From NCBI RefSeq assembly GCF_008806375.1, contig NZ_WAAT01000004.1:124215-188214 (forward strand): 64,000 nucleotides of DNA. Direction: 5' to 3'. The DNA comes from Pseudotamlana haliotis (GTDB lineage Bacteria > Bacteroidota > Bacteroidia > Flavobacteriales > Flavobacteriaceae). This document shows, piece after piece, positions 9,479 to 17,640 of the stretch (its first letter is position 1; the number at the start of each line of letters is the position of its first letter). The translations under genes and the position numbers were made by a program. The notes under the pieces were generated by a model that was not told the origin of the DNA, made no database searches, and was given only the letters and a program-made list of their open reading frames with translations.

Positions 9479-9605
9479 TTCCACACATATTACGCTTCCC
9501 TCCTATGTCGTCGCATAAAAAGTGTTTAATCACTAGATTAAAACTATTTTAGAGGAGTACTTGAATCTCGCCAACTTGATTTCATTAACATCATTGAAGA
9601 AACAA
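9479..9605 (+). repeat. ~125 bp dispersed repeat, copy A
   Basis: This begins TTCCACACATATTAC and contains AGTGTTTAATCACTAGATT, TTTTAGAGGAGT and TTGAATCTCGCCAACT. It is roughly nine-tenths identical to copy B at 13001-13125 and more weakly similar to copy C at 17641-17770, all in the same orientation. I see no open frame in it and no flanking target duplication. Copies A and B bracket the two lipoprotein genes. Bases 9606-9714 hold nothing recognisable. Confidence 0.85.
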
Positions 9606-9714
9606 CGTCACAGGCTTATATCGATAGTAATGATGTCAAGCTAATTGTGGCCTTTAAACTTATAAGCTTAAATGAACCTTAATACTTGAGTCCTTATAAT
9701 GATCGTATAATTTT

Positions 9715-9900
9715 AATATTCAGTATAATGCTTCAATAATTTTCAAATACGCGATTCTGAATAAACTTCAGAAACACAAATACGAAGCATTATAATTAAA
9801 ACAATAAAAATCTCCGAATAACTTCCAATTCTCGCAAACATGTCTGCCTGCAGGCAGAGGCCAAAATAAAAACTAACCTTTTTTCATTAATTAAAATTCG
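9715..9900. repeat. dispersed repeat, copy 2 (related to 5290-5460)
   Basis: This aligns over about 170 bases with 5290-5460: CAGTATAATG, GAAGCATT, AAAACAATAAAAATCT, GAATAACT, then a palindrome TGCCTGCAGGCA (about 9845-9856) and AAATAAAAACTAACCTTTTTT. It is non-coding and separates repeat copy A from the lipoprotein genes. Confidence 0.55.
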
Positions 9901-9981
9901 CATATGTTTTAGCCAATATTTTTGAGGTCGCTTTTTTTTATAAGGTGTAAAAATATATATTTACATCTCAAAATCTATCCT

Positions 9982-11679
9982 ATGCGTTTTAATAAACTAC
10001 TTATTATTTTAATGTTAACCTTACATGTCTTTTCGTGTAGTAACGATGATAATGATACACCTCCAGAACAATTAGTTACTAAAGTAGAACTCAACGGTGT
10101 TCTTGGTGAAAAAATATCTATACAAGGTGAAAATTTTGAACCAAATAAACTACAGGTATTTTTTGATCTGGAAAAAGCACAAATTAACTTTTTATCCCCA
10201 GAATTAATTGAAGTTATTGTACCCCGAACGCTTGAGAGATCCAATCCTACTATAAAAGTGATTAACCTTATTACAAATAAAGATATTCTTAATGAAAACT
10301 TTACGTTACGGGCGCCAAAGATTTCAGGGTTTGGTGGAAATCAAATTACTTTTAATGAAACTTTAGTTATCAACGGCGAAAACTTTGATATTCAAAAAGA
10401 TTTTGTGGAAGTTTATGTAAATGATGAAAAGGCGCAATTAATTCACACTAATTACGATCAACTTGAAGTATTGATTCCGCACAAAATTACAGAGGCCTCA
10501 TTAACTATTAAAGTAAAATCTCAACTTCAGGAAGCAATATCAACAGGACTGCTTACCTTAAGACCTCCTGAAATTCAAAATATAATTAATGATGTAGCTT
10601 GGCTTAGAGGGAATTTAACGATAAGTGGTATCAACTTTAATCCAGAATATGAATATGGAGAAGTATTTGTTAATGGGGTTAAAAGTCACTTCTCCTCTCA
10701 AAACACAAGCTTGTTTATAGATGTACCTTTGGGACCTTATTCTGATTTTAAGATTACCAATATTACCTACTCTACTGCTGGTTTAACAACTAGTTTTGAT
10801 TTAGACGTAGATATTGAAAATGTTGGTGTAATGGTAGATCTATGTCCTAACTTAAACGGTGATGTAGTGGTATACAATAACAAAGGATACATTTTTACTT
10901 CTAAAAAAGTAAATAGTAATGACACAATGCAAACTATTGAGATGCTTGAATTTTCACCAGAGACTGAAAAATGGACAAAAGTTGAAAGTTTTGGTTTTCA
11001 AGGGTATATAAATAATGTGGTTTTTGACAATGATAGCAACATTTACCTTTATAAAGGTGAAGGCACTAATGGAAATGAACTCACCAAACTAAACCTTAAT
11101 ACCTTTACTGAAACCAAAATTGATATCCCATTCCATCAAAGTTTGTCTCATTCGGCAATTTTTTGTAATGACGGTGATTTATTTGTTCTTAATGGCATGA
11201 CCTACGAAAACGACCAATCTATAGTATCAAACAAAAAATACCGTTATAAAAGTGACGTGCAGCAATGGGAAGAAATTACTTCAAACTTATTTAGTGATAC
11301 AGTTTGGAAAAAATCAGTAGTAAAAAAGATTTTTCACAATGGCAACTTGTATTTTTCAAGTAGTGCAAATACTAGTATTTACAGGCTTAATGCTGATTAT
11401 AGTGTTACAATAATGCCAGGTACTAATATGTTATTCTCATATGGCACATCTCTCATTGGAAGAAGATCTAATATAGTTAATGAAAGAATGCGATTATACA
11501 ACATATTTGACGAAACAAACGGTATTGATTTGGCATTTGGTGATACATACCACTCCGCAGGTCGGTTTTTTGTAATCAACGATAACATATATTATCATAA
11601 AAGCGGGTGGCTCTATGATGGTAAAGTTGAATTGGCTACCTACAAACTTAAAAAAGAATTAATAAATGAGATTTTATAA
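9982..11679 (+). CDS. IPT/TIG-repeat lipoprotein with a predicted C-terminal beta-propeller
   Basis: I chose the ATG at 9982, which gives 565 residues, rather than one at 9922. It places a lysine-bearing hydrophobic signal directly before the lipobox VFSC at about residue 19, followed by SNDDNDTPPE, a typical exported lipoprotein start. Three IPT/TIG-like immunoglobulin units follow (about residues 30-290), each with a G-x-x-I-x-I-x-G-x-N-F pattern (LGEKISIQGENF, FNETLVINGENF, WLRGNLTISGINF). Residues 300-560 repeat short strands and look like a Kelch-like propeller. It is likely a surface-exposed binding or adhesion protein. Its 3' end overlaps the next lipoprotein gene by 14 bases. Confidence 0.75.
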   Translation: MRFNKLLIILMLTLHVFSCSNDDNDTPPEQLVTKVELNGVLGEKISIQGENFEPNKLQVFFDLEKAQINFLSPELIEVIVPRTLERSNPTIKVINLITNKDILNENFTLRAPKISGFGGNQITFNETLVINGENFDIQKDFVEVYVNDEKAQLIHTNYDQLEVLIPHKITEASLTIKVKSQLQEAISTGLLTLRPPEIQNIINDVAWLRGNLTISGINFNPEYEYGEVFVNGVKSHFSSQNTSLFIDVPLGPYSDFKITNITYSTAGLTTSFDLDVDIENVGVMVDLCPNLNGDVVVYNNKGYIFTSKKVNSNDTMQTIEMLEFSPETEKWTKVESFGFQGYINNVVFDNDSNIYLYKGEGTNGNELTKLNLNTFTETKIDIPFHQSLSHSAIFCNDGDLFVLNGMTYENDQSIVSNKKYRYKSDVQQWEEITSNLFSDTVWKKSVVKKIFHNGNLYFSSSANTSIYRLNADYSVTIMPGTNMLFSYGTSLIGRRSNIVNERMRLYNIFDETNGIDLAFGDTYHSAGRFFVINDNIYYHKSGWLYDGKVELATYKLKKELINEIL

Positions 11680-12994
11680 AATATTCGTATTAATTACTCT
11701 TCTGATTTTAAATAGTTGTGACACTGATGACGGCATGACTGATCCAGTTTTAAATTTATTAATCACAGATTTAGTACCTTCAAATAATGAGGTTAAAATA
11801 GATTGGTCTCTCGAGAAAAGTAATAATGTAATTATTCAAGATCTCCTTATTATTAGAGAAGTAATTGATCAAGATGGAAGGTTTACCTCAAATACTATTG
11901 CCAATATACCTACAAACATAAACACATATATAGATAGAAATATCCCTTACCAATCTTCGATTAGTTATAAAGTTAAAGCTATTTATTTCATTGACAAAGA
12001 TTTAAAAGAAGGTGAGTTTTACGATATACTTGATGTCGAAAGCCAAATAGAAACTTACAATAGAGAGATTGTTGCTTTTGAGGCTGTGCCATTTCAAGTG
12101 GTGAAAGATCCTGTGGAGGATCATATTTTTCATTGGATAGATAGAATGCAAACTGCAAAATTGAAAAAGTATGATGCGCTACAAAATAAAATAATTGATA
12201 GTATTGACTTAAGTGAAAATATTTACCATAATGTAGTCTTTAAAATAAAAGATAACACCATCTATATTTCAGATGATAACGGGAATTTTAAATTAATTGA
12301 TAAAAATTCATATGATCTAAATAATCAATTTTCTGTTGCTATTAATGAAAAACTGAAGTCTTTTTCAATTGATGGAAATAGGATTTACTATCATGATGAC
12401 AATGTTTTAAAGTTTTATGATCTTATCAAAAATGAATCTGTTAATCAAGGTTGGGCTTATTTACATAGTTCTTACATGGAAACTATAAAACCCAATACCA
12501 TATTATTTGGGGGATTTAGTGTAACAGAAATTACAACTGAAAGTTGCATAGACATAAACAATTGTATACCTAATAATCTCTACATATACAATTACGAATC
12601 AGGAGAAAAATTTTATTTTGATCCTTTTATTTTTTCTTGGAATAACGAAAAGACTAAGTTTATTAGTTCATATTACGGAAATGTGATGAATATAAATGAT
12701 CTTTCTAACGATTTTAATCTAAAAGAAATTACAGGTAAAAACTATTTTCAAGCAAGTTTTGATGAAAACAATAATATATATGCGACAGTACAAGGTGAAA
12801 AGTTAATTCATGTTTTTAATTCAAGCTATGAGTTAATAGATTCCATAGAAACAACACTATTTCCGCTTTTCCCCATTATATCTCAAAGTGGATTGCAATG
12901 CATAAGTTCATATGATCCTGTTTTATACTATGGTTACAGATATGGATTTGAGTTTAATTTTGGTAATAAAAAATGTGCTATTGAAATACTTTAA
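11666..12994 (+). CDS. lipoprotein, fibronectin III-like domain plus predicted beta-propeller
   Basis: This 442-residue protein has a lipobox (LNSC, cysteine at residue 18) followed by DTDDG. Residues 30-130 look like a fibronectin III-type beta sandwich (KIDWSLEKSNN, SISYKVKAIYFI). The rest is made of short repeating strands consistent with a beta-propeller. It overlaps the preceding lipoprotein gene by 14 bases, so both are translated from one message and may act together on the cell surface. I do not recognise a specific family. The pair lies between repeat copies A and B, which suggests a module gained or lost as a unit. Confidence 0.7.
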   Translation: MRFYKIFVLITLLILNSCDTDDGMTDPVLNLLITDLVPSNNEVKIDWSLEKSNNVIIQDLLIIREVIDQDGRFTSNTIANIPTNINTYIDRNIPYQSSISYKVKAIYFIDKDLKEGEFYDILDVESQIETYNREIVAFEAVPFQVVKDPVEDHIFHWIDRMQTAKLKKYDALQNKIIDSIDLSENIYHNVVFKIKDNTIYISDDNGNFKLIDKNSYDLNNQFSVAINEKLKSFSIDGNRIYYHDDNVLKFYDLIKNESVNQGWAYLHSSYMETIKPNTILFGGFSVTEITTESCIDINNCIPNNLYIYNYESGEKFYFDPFIFSWNNEKTKFISSYYGNVMNINDLSNDFNLKEITGKNYFQASFDENNNIYATVQGEKLIHVFNSSYELIDSIETTLFPLFPIISQSGLQCISSYDPVLYYGYRYGFEFNFGNKKCAIEIL

Positions 12995-13000
12995 TGTGCA

Positions 13001-13125
13001 TTCCACACATATTACACTTCCCCTCCACATTTTCGCATAAAAGTGTTTAATCACTAGATTAAAACTATTTTAGAGGAGTTCTTGAATCTCGCCAACTCGA
13101 TTTCATTAACATCTTTGAAGAAACA
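13001..13125 (+). repeat. ~125 bp dispersed repeat, copy B
   Basis: This is nearly identical to copy A (9479-9605), including TTCCACACATATTACAC, GTGTTTAATCACTAGATTA and GAGGAGTTCTTGAATCTCGCC. It begins six bases after the stop of the second lipoprotein gene. It sits between the lipoprotein pair and the AAR/ADO-like cluster. Bases 13126-13232 hold no recognisable feature. Confidence 0.85.
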
Positions 13126-13232
13126 TTTTGGAATATTTTTTTCAAGAAACTGAAATAAAAACTCTCGCTTTTGACCAAAGCTCAACTTACATAACGCAGA
13201 ACTTTATAATACAAATGTATTGTGGACAAGCC

Positions 13233-14342
13233 TTATGTTACATCCTTAAAAATATTATAAGCTGCTACTTTTCCATAAACAAAAGATCGATCGTTGTCAT
13301 ATATAAATTTGCTTAATTCTTTATCTTTTACAATATGATTTTTCAATTCTTCTGGTACTTCACGTGGTATAATTAAATTTCTAAAAATTACTCTTGCATT
13401 TGGCAATGCTGTTCGGTTAACGGCCGTAAAAAGACGTTTTGTATCTTCTTCACTCATTAATTCACAAATGTTAGAAAGCGCAAAGCAATTGATACTGTTA
13501 TTAGGCATGGTATCAATCCAACTTTGGGCGTCTGATGTAAATGTTTTAATCCGATTTACTCTTGATTTTATAAGGCTAAAATTTTCTTCTTTTAAATAAT
13601 CTGGAACCTCTTCCTTGTTCATGTATTTCCCCAAAAGATAAAGTGTCAGAAAGTAATTTCCTTTTATAGGTAGGTTTCTAAATGCCTTTTTTGAACGGCG
13701 ATAAAAACTTTCTGCAAATGATGTGCTTCCATCATCAAAATGAAAATAATCGGCTACCAACCCTCGTTTGGCTAAAATATGTTTATTGAATAAAACTTTA
13801 AATATCAATTTAAAACGTTTAGTATTCCAAACTTCATCAAAAAACTTTATTTGTTCCTCTTGAGTTTTTATATTAAATAAAGCATTAACCCTTTTTTTAC
13901 CTTGTAAAAGTTTCAAAAACTTACCTGCAAACTTTACAAATTGTTCGTATTTCCCATTCATAATAAAACCATTTGCAATTATTTTATTCTGTTTTTGCCA
14001 AAATAATGCAGTTTCAGGACTGAGTTCTTGCTTTAATTTGTTAAATAAAAGTTGTCTATTTGGGTGTGTTTTTAAACCAGAAAAAGCTATAAATTCCTCG
14101 AAACTTAAAGCTTTAATAGCTGCTATTTTTAACTGAAGAAGATAAGTTTGAGCCAAGTTAATATCAATGGCATAAATAATTTTGGGGTCCTGTAATAAAA
14201 AACCAAGTACATTACAGCCTCCAGATGTTATAGTAACCAGGGTGTCATTTGGTTTGATCTTAAGAGCAAGAGCATCACTTAATGGATCCTCCCAATTGTG
14301 TGTGAATACCAGTTTTGATATTTGAACTTGATTTTTATTCAT
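13233..14342 (-). CDS. BtaA-like SAM-dependent 3-amino-3-carboxypropyl transferase (DUF3419)
   Basis: This 369-residue protein resembles BtaA, which moves the 3-amino-3-carboxypropyl group of S-adenosylmethionine onto diacylglycerol in betaine lipid synthesis. Visible family signs are FTHNWEDP near the N terminus, the SAM-binding loop TSGGCNVL (residues 39-46), the acidic strand end YAIDIN (57-62) and a C-terminal SNICELMSEEDTKRLF. BtaB, the N-methyltransferase needed for betaine lipids, is not adjacent, so the product may be a different homoserine-bearing lipid. Its ATG overlaps the stop of the AAR-like gene by four bases. This coupling ties the two proteins to one pathway. Confidence 0.8.
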   Translation of the reverse strand: MNKNQVQISKLVFTHNWEDPLSDALALKIKPNDTLVTITSGGCNVLGFLLQDPKIIYAIDINLAQTYLLQLKIAAIKALSFEEFIAFSGLKTHPNRQLLFNKLKQELSPETALFWQKQNKIIANGFIMNGKYEQFVKFAGKFLKLLQGKKRVNALFNIKTQEEQIKFFDEVWNTKRFKLIFKVLFNKHILAKRGLVADYFHFDDGSTSFAESFYRRSKKAFRNLPIKGNYFLTLYLLGKYMNKEEVPDYLKEENFSLIKSRVNRIKTFTSDAQSWIDTMPNNSINCFALSNICELMSEEDTKRLFTAVNRTALPNARVIFRNLIIPREVPEELKNHIVKDKELSKFIYDNDRSFVYGKVAAYNIFKDVT

Positions 14343-15436
14343 AGCACGATGTTTTTTTGGTTTCTACCCCATAAGCCTTGAGAGTTGTAAAAAGGAGCCA
14401 ATTCAATGCCATGTTTTACACTCATAGCATAAATTTGATCAATTTTATCTGTGGTAATGTTTCCTTTTCCAATGGAATAATTTTTAAATATATTTTCGAA
14501 TGCCAAGACTATGGCCTCAAGTACGCAACCATGACCAATGTGTGGTGCAGGATATTTATAAAAGTATTTGGTATAATCTGGGTGAAAATCGTATCCTTCC
14601 TCTATTTGTCCCATACCTCCATGAAATAAAGAAACTCCTGCTTTTACATCAATTTTTTGTTCTAGGTTTTTAGGGTAACCAGCATCACATATTAGAACTG
14701 ATTTTTTATGATTTTCTATCACGATCTCTTTTGAGCTAGCTACACTAATAATAATATCTGCCTCAGGGATTAAGTGGTTTAAATCAGTACTGTATTTAAC
14801 TGCTATGCCTTCTTTTGAAATTTCTTTTGAAAAAAGCTCTAAACGTTTTTTATTTCTTGCACACAATAATAAACCCTTTACTTTCCCTTTAAAATAATTG
14901 GTGCATGCCCTCCCTATATCACCTGTAGCACCAATAATTAATAATTGACTCGCTTTGATGTCAATATTTAATTCTTTTGAAGCGTTCTCAAGTCCCTTAA
15001 TTATAAACGCAGAGGTAAGCGAGTTGCCAGTGGTTATTTTAGTTTCAGTAGTATTAAAAGGATTTAAATTTCCTTCTAATACAATAGATGTAAAACCGCC
15101 AAGAGCTATAATTTTGGCATTAAGCTTTTGAGCTACTGCTATGGCTTCATTTACTTTTTTTATGTTTCCTCTTATATATTGCGGACCTAATTTTTCTGGA
15201 TCTAAAAAAGTTTCGATGTAAACACCATGTATGGTATCACCTTTTTTTGAGCGTACTTTCATTTTAAAAACACTTCTGGGTGGTATATAGCAAAAGGTAT
15301 CCTTAATATGTTCCATCGATAATTCACCAACACTAATAGACCTCATTCCATTAATAAACGCCTTTATATTTAACCAACTATCTTGATGTCCAATAACGGC
15401 AAAATCTAATCTATCTGAATTATTTTTTTTAGACAT
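14339..15436 (-). CDS. long-chain acyl-ACP reductase (AAR) homologue, fatty-aldehyde forming
   Basis: This 365-residue protein matches cyanobacterial AAR along its length by recalled alignment. The visible matches are IHGVYIET (69-76), ALGGFTSI (111-118), TTGNSLTSAF (135-144), the NADPH loop IGATGDIG (168-175), GYPKNL (253-258) with the lysine corresponding to the catalytic lysine (K256), and GCVLEAIVLAFE with the cysteine (C304) corresponding to the acyl-thioester nucleophile. AAR reduces acyl-ACP or acyl-CoA to a fatty aldehyde in the cytoplasm. The next gene upstream encodes an ADO-like di-iron protein, the usual cyanobacterial partner. Finding AAR in a Bacteroidota genome is unusual. The assignment is strong, but the product is not proven. 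Confidence 0.85.
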   Translation of the reverse strand: MSKKNNSDRLDFAVIGHQDSWLNIKAFINGMRSISVGELSMEHIKDTFCYIPPRSVFKMKVRSKKGDTIHGVYIETFLDPEKLGPQYIRGNIKKVNEAIAVAQKLNAKIIALGGFTSIVLEGNLNPFNTTETKITTGNSLTSAFIIKGLENASKELNIDIKASQLLIIGATGDIGRACTNYFKGKVKGLLLCARNKKRLELFSKEISKEGIAVKYSTDLNHLIPEADIIISVASSKEIVIENHKKSVLICDAGYPKNLEQKIDVKAGVSLFHGGMGQIEEGYDFHPDYTKYFYKYPAPHIGHGCVLEAIVLAFENIFKNYSIGKGNITTDKIDQIYAMSVKHGIELAPFYNSQGLWGRNQKNIVL

Positions 15437-15497
15437 AAGCGTTGTAATAATTTACTTTTATTCTCAAGTGTAATATCCCGCATCAATAAATCACTGT

Positions 15498-15522
15498 CTT
15501 ATATACTTCAATGAAGTATAAG
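15498..15522. other. imperfect hairpin inside the AAR/ADO-like gap
   Basis: CTTATATACTTC and GAAGTATAAG pair around a three-base loop with a two-base bulge, in the 147-base gap between the ADO-like and AAR-like genes. It may attenuate, process or stabilise the message. There is no T tract, so it is not a classical terminator. Confidence 0.3.
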
Positions 15523-15583
15523 ATGATAGAGATGACTTTAAGGACTATACTTTGTACATATTAGATCAAACTACTCCCCTTTT

Positions 15584-16321
15584 TTACGCTGGTAAATTGG
15601 CTATCCATTGAATAGATTTTTCACCAGGAATCCCAATGCTATCTAAAGTTTTTGCATATAGCGACAAGGCATTTCCGCGCATACTAACTACATCCAACCC
15701 AATATGATGCAATGCGTTTTTCATACAATCTCCATTACAAACACCACAATGACCATTTAAATCTGTTTTAGCCGAAAATTCAGAAAGGATCGTCATGCAA
15801 TCGAAATGAATTTTTTCAAACCTAATTAAGAAATCAGCTTCATTTTGTTTGAGCTCCTCCCGTAAAAATTCTATAGAATGCTCCATATGATCTTTTTCTT
15901 CATCTGCTATACTCAAAAATAATTTTCCTGCTGAATTCTTAAGAGCATTTCCAACATCAGTATACATGGAAACAGCAAAAGATTCAAGCATCACCTCTTG
16001 AATAATTAAGCATGCTATAAAGTCATTTTTATTTGAGTATGATAAAAAAACTTCTCTTACGCGTCTCCAGTATTCACCATTTAAATTAATATTGATATTC
16101 AATTCCATTTTCTTGGCATGTGCCAAATAAGCTTCGGCATGTTGCCTTTCGCTGTCGGCATGTTCTACGGCTTCCATTTTCTCGTGTGGATCTTCTATCG
16201 TTCCTGACAGGGAAGCAAAGTTAGACATACCGATAAGCTCTCCAGTTATGGCTTGAGAAAACACATCGGACACCACATTAAATTCTTCAATACTTTTAAA
16301 ATAATTGTTGGTAGTTTCCAT
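15584..16321 (-). CDS. ADO-like ferritin-fold di-iron protein with an added cysteine cluster
   Basis: This 245-residue helical protein resembles cyanobacterial aldehyde-deformylating oxygenase, which converts fatty aldehydes to alkanes. All six ADO iron ligands have counterparts: E28, E58, H61, E113, E142 and H145. E58/H61 and E142/H145 form E-x-x-H pairs, and the E113-E142 spacing equals that in ADO. The segment ACLIIQEVMLESFAVSMY (103-120) closely follows the ADO helix TCLLIQSLIIECFAIAAY. A difference from ADO is an insertion near 185-200 with HCGVCNGDC (C192, C195, C199), which could bind a metal or supply redox thiols. The gene lies 23 bases after the GNAT gene and 147 bases before the AAR-like gene. 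A generic ferritin-like oxidase remains the alternative. Confidence 0.78.
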   Translation of the reverse strand: METTNNYFKSIEEFNVVSDVFSQAITGELIGMSNFASLSGTIEDPHEKMEAVEHADSERQHAEAYLAHAKKMELNININLNGEYWRRVREVFLSYSNKNDFIACLIIQEVMLESFAVSMYTDVGNALKNSAGKLFLSIADEEKDHMEHSIEFLREELKQNEADFLIRFEKIHFDCMTILSEFSAKTDLNGHCGVCNGDCMKNALHHIGLDVVSMRGNALSLYAKTLDSIGIPGEKSIQWIANLPA

Positions 16322-16344
16322 AATTCGCGTTTTAAATTAATATG

Positions 16345-17397
16345 TTAAATGGTTGAATAATCTCTAAAAGGCATGCCTTTATTTACCATTTCCATCAGTT
16401 TATTATTGTCTTTCATGCTTACCAACATGCCTACTGAATTAAAAGTAAATCTCATAAATTTTGGTAGTTTTTGAAGTAAGTTGTCGTTTTCATGTAAGCT
16501 TATTGAAACAAACGCATACGATTTATTATAAGCTTGTTGTTTTGCAAATGAAATAAGTGCGGACACAAGGGCTTTGTCATATACTTTTATTGCCAAATAC
16601 CTTACATAAAGCATTTTAATTGGTTCATTTTCCTTCGGAAGTTTTGATAGTTTAAACAATTGACAAAACACATTTATAAATGCAATAATCCCTTTTAAAT
16701 GCCAAGGCATTTTTAATACGACATTCTGCTTCATTTCCATCGTATCTATTAAAGCCATAACTGCGAGTATTTGGTTTTGTTCTCTTACAACGTACAAGTC
16801 TGTATCTTTAATTTTATCATTTGTAATAATGCTTGCCAGTTCATATTGAGAATAATAATCGTTTAAAAATTCGATCACTTCACTTGTTGCTCTACTTAAT
16901 TCAATCTTATATTTTTTATTCGATAATTTCTTTTTTTTTCCTATATATTGAAATGTTGTAAATGTCCCTATATTTTGAAAATCTGGATAATGCCCTCTAT
17001 CACTAAAAAACACAAATGGCCTTTTATTCCCTTTTGCGACATTTAGAAAGACTAAATCGGCATTTTGAGTTTCTAAATACTTAACAACTGTATTTGTTAA
17101 TTCTAGTCCAATACCAAGATGTCTATGCGTTTTAGATACTTTAAAATCGCTTATATAATATAACGGATAGTGTTGCTTATTTATATATACATTTTGATCT
17201 GAAACACAAATACAGCCAACTATATTAGCGCCGTCGGTAGCTACATAAACTGTAGTCGCTCCTCGTAATTTGTTTAGCTTGAAAAAATCTGGATACCGGT
17301 CAATACGCAAAGCCATTTTACCAGGCATTCCTGCAGACCTAGTTAGTTCTAATAATTGTTGGTTATCCTTAGAAGTTGCAAGACGATACTTAATCAT
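16345..17397 (-). CDS. tandem GNAT-fold protein, first gene of the AAR/ADO-like cluster
   Basis: This 350-residue protein has no signal peptide. Residues 1-150 form a GNAT domain with the acetyl-CoA pyrophosphate loop HRHLGIGLELT (about residues 92-102). Residues 165-340 appear to be a second, more degenerate GNAT-like domain. The substrate is unknown. In this setting an amine or lipid N- or O-acyltransferase is a reasonable guess, using acyl-CoA or acyl-ACP. It is the promoter-proximal gene of the minus-strand cluster. No clear TAnnTTTG box was found within 200 bases upstream. Confidence 0.65.
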   Translation of the reverse strand: MIKYRLATSKDNQQLLELTRSAGMPGKMALRIDRYPDFFKLNKLRGATTVYVATDGANIVGCICVSDQNVYINKQHYPLYYISDFKVSKTHRHLGIGLELTNTVVKYLETQNADLVFLNVAKGNKRPFVFFSDRGHYPDFQNIGTFTTFQYIGKKKKLSNKKYKIELSRATSEVIEFLNDYYSQYELASIITNDKIKDTDLYVVREQNQILAVMALIDTMEMKQNVVLKMPWHLKGIIAFINVFCQLFKLSKLPKENEPIKMLYVRYLAIKVYDKALVSALISFAKQQAYNKSYAFVSISLHENDNLLQKLPKFMRFTFNSVGMLVSMKDNNKLMEMVNKGMPFRDYSTI

Positions 17398-17640
17398 ATC
17401 TTTATAACATAACTATTCGTTTTTTGTAAATCATATAAATGGTAATACGACCAGTTAAAAAAGTACTCAACTTTCGTTGCATAAATTAATATCGGTCTTA
17501 ATGCTTATGATTTCAGCTAAAACTAAAACATACCCAATACTGGGTAAATAATAAAAAACATTGCTATTGTATTCTTAAATCGGGAGGGTTAATCACTAAA
17601 TATCAAGTGATTGTATTAAAGATAATAAAAATATTTGAAT

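Noticed and set aside
13128-13316. 62-codon plus-strand open frame after repeat B
   Set aside because: It overlaps the 3' end of the BtaA-like gene on the other strand and has no recognisable sequence.
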